NCBI GenBank assembly: GCA_027487195.1
Contig: JAIYEB010000367.1
Span: 1-5,307, forward strand
From: Hyphomicrobiales bacterium
GTDB taxonomy: Bacteria; Pseudomonadota; Alphaproteobacteria; Rhizobiales; UBA4765
Direction of reading: 5' to 3'
Length of the DNA stretch: 5,307 nucleotides
In this document: positions 5,119 through 5,307 of the stretch, in pieces
Position numbering within the stretch: the first letter of the stretch is position 1
Layout: every line of letters begins with the position of its first letter
Made by a program: the position numbers and the translations under genes
The notes under the pieces: generated by a model
Database searches by the model: none
What the model was told of the DNA's origin: nothing
Seen by the model: the letters and a program-made list of their open reading frames with translations, nothing else

Positions 5119-5307
5119 TTATCCGCGGAGCGGATAGCTGGCTTCCAGTATGTACGGCCCGCCGCCGACGGAATCGCGCGAGGAGTAGAGGTTGAACCGG
5201 TCAACCTCAAAGGGCGGCAGCGAAAACGGGCTGTGGCTGACCATCCAGCTCGCCACGTCGCCGGGATAGGCCCCGCGCACGCGCGCAATCGTGACATGCG
5301 GAGTATA
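5119..5307 (-). CDS. thpR: RNA 2',3'-cyclic phosphodiesterase, C-terminal part (start lies outside the window)
   Basis: Reading the minus strand from 5307, the frame is open to a TAA at 5121-5119 and gives 62 residues. It begins YTPHVTIARVR, which carries the second HxTx motif of the 2H phosphoesterase superfamily (His at codon 5298-5296, Thr two residues later). It then continues with PFEVDRFNLYSS, GGGPYILEASYPL and the stop. This matches the C-terminal third of ThpR/LigT proteins (usually about 175-190 residues), which open 2',3'-cyclic phosphates on RNA ends to 2'-phosphates and show tRNA ligase-like activity in vitro. The N-terminal two thirds, with the first HxTx motif, are beyond the window edge. 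The gene converges on coaA, and the two stop codons abut with no spacer. The frame is too short and lacks a start, so it is easy to miss. Confidence 0.9.
   Translation of the reverse strand, partial: YTPHVTIARVRGAYPGDVASWMVSHSPFSLPPFEVDRFNLYSSRDSVGGGPYILEASYPLRG
5120..5136. terminator. Perfect 7-bp hairpin at the coaA/thpR convergent junction
   Basis: TATCCGC (5120-5126) and GCGGATA (5130-5136) form a perfect stem around a GGA loop, beginning 1 nt after the coaA stop. It lies within the last codons of thpR (encoding YPLRG and part of the stop), so it serves coding and possibly structural roles together. Being symmetric, it could act on transcripts from both sides. Neither side has a T-run, so it is not a canonical intrinsic terminator; a 3'-end stabiliser or a Rho-assisted stop is possible. 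Confidence 0.4.

Noticed and set aside
1..5307. Mobile element, CRISPR array, toxin-antitoxin or defence system
   Set aside because: No transposase, integrase, terminal repeats, repeat-spacer pattern or defence-related domain is visible. The window is core metabolic genes with uniform composition.

Overview
The window is an alphaproteobacterial chromosomal segment built around a histidine-biosynthesis operon. The evidence for the lineage is the high GC content, the strongly GC-biased third codon positions, and the gene order hisB – DUF2628 membrane protein – hisH – hisA – hisF – hisE – coaA. That order, with monofunctional HisB, HisE not fused to HisI, and type I pantothenate kinase directly after hisE, is a familiar alphaproteobacterial arrangement. 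A Caulobacterales/Hyphomonadaceae-like organism would fit, but the sequence alone does not fix the genus.

Layout: 1-393 is the 3' part of an unrecognised plus-strand gene with an Ala/Pro-rich linker. 394-519 is a 126-nt spacer with two possible RNA hairpins and a good Shine-Dalgarno sequence, and is the likely leader of the operon. From 520 to 5118 seven clear genes run on the plus strand with almost no gaps. Three junctions are 4-nt stop/start overlaps (DUF2628/hisH, hisH/hisA, hisF/hisE), two have gaps of 2-4 nt (hisB/DUF2628, hisE/coaA), and one is an 81-nt gap between hisA and hisF that holds a possible 24-codon ORF and a 13-bp palindrome. The last 189 bases are the 3' end of a convergent minus-strand gene for an RNA 2',3'-cyclic phosphodiesterase (ThpR/LigT family). 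Its stop codon directly abuts the coaA stop, with a perfect 7-bp hairpin at the junction.

How the genes work together: HisE removes pyrophosphate from phosphoribosyl-ATP (an early step). HisA isomerises ProFAR to PRFAR. The HisH glutaminase feeds ammonia to HisF, which makes imidazole glycerol phosphate plus AICAR. HisB dehydrates imidazole glycerol phosphate. HisG, HisI, HisC, a histidinol-phosphate phosphatase and HisD are not here and must be encoded elsewhere. CoaA starts coenzyme A synthesis and probably shares the transcript. All the enzymes keep their catalytic residues and look functional.

I found no mobile element, CRISPR array, tRNA/rRNA gene or undescribed multi-gene system. The points worth a second look are small: the hisA-hisF spacer, the leader hairpins, the DUF2628 gene inside the operon, the PGDG oxyanion loop of HisH, a G8 tract in hisF, and the zero-spacing convergent end.
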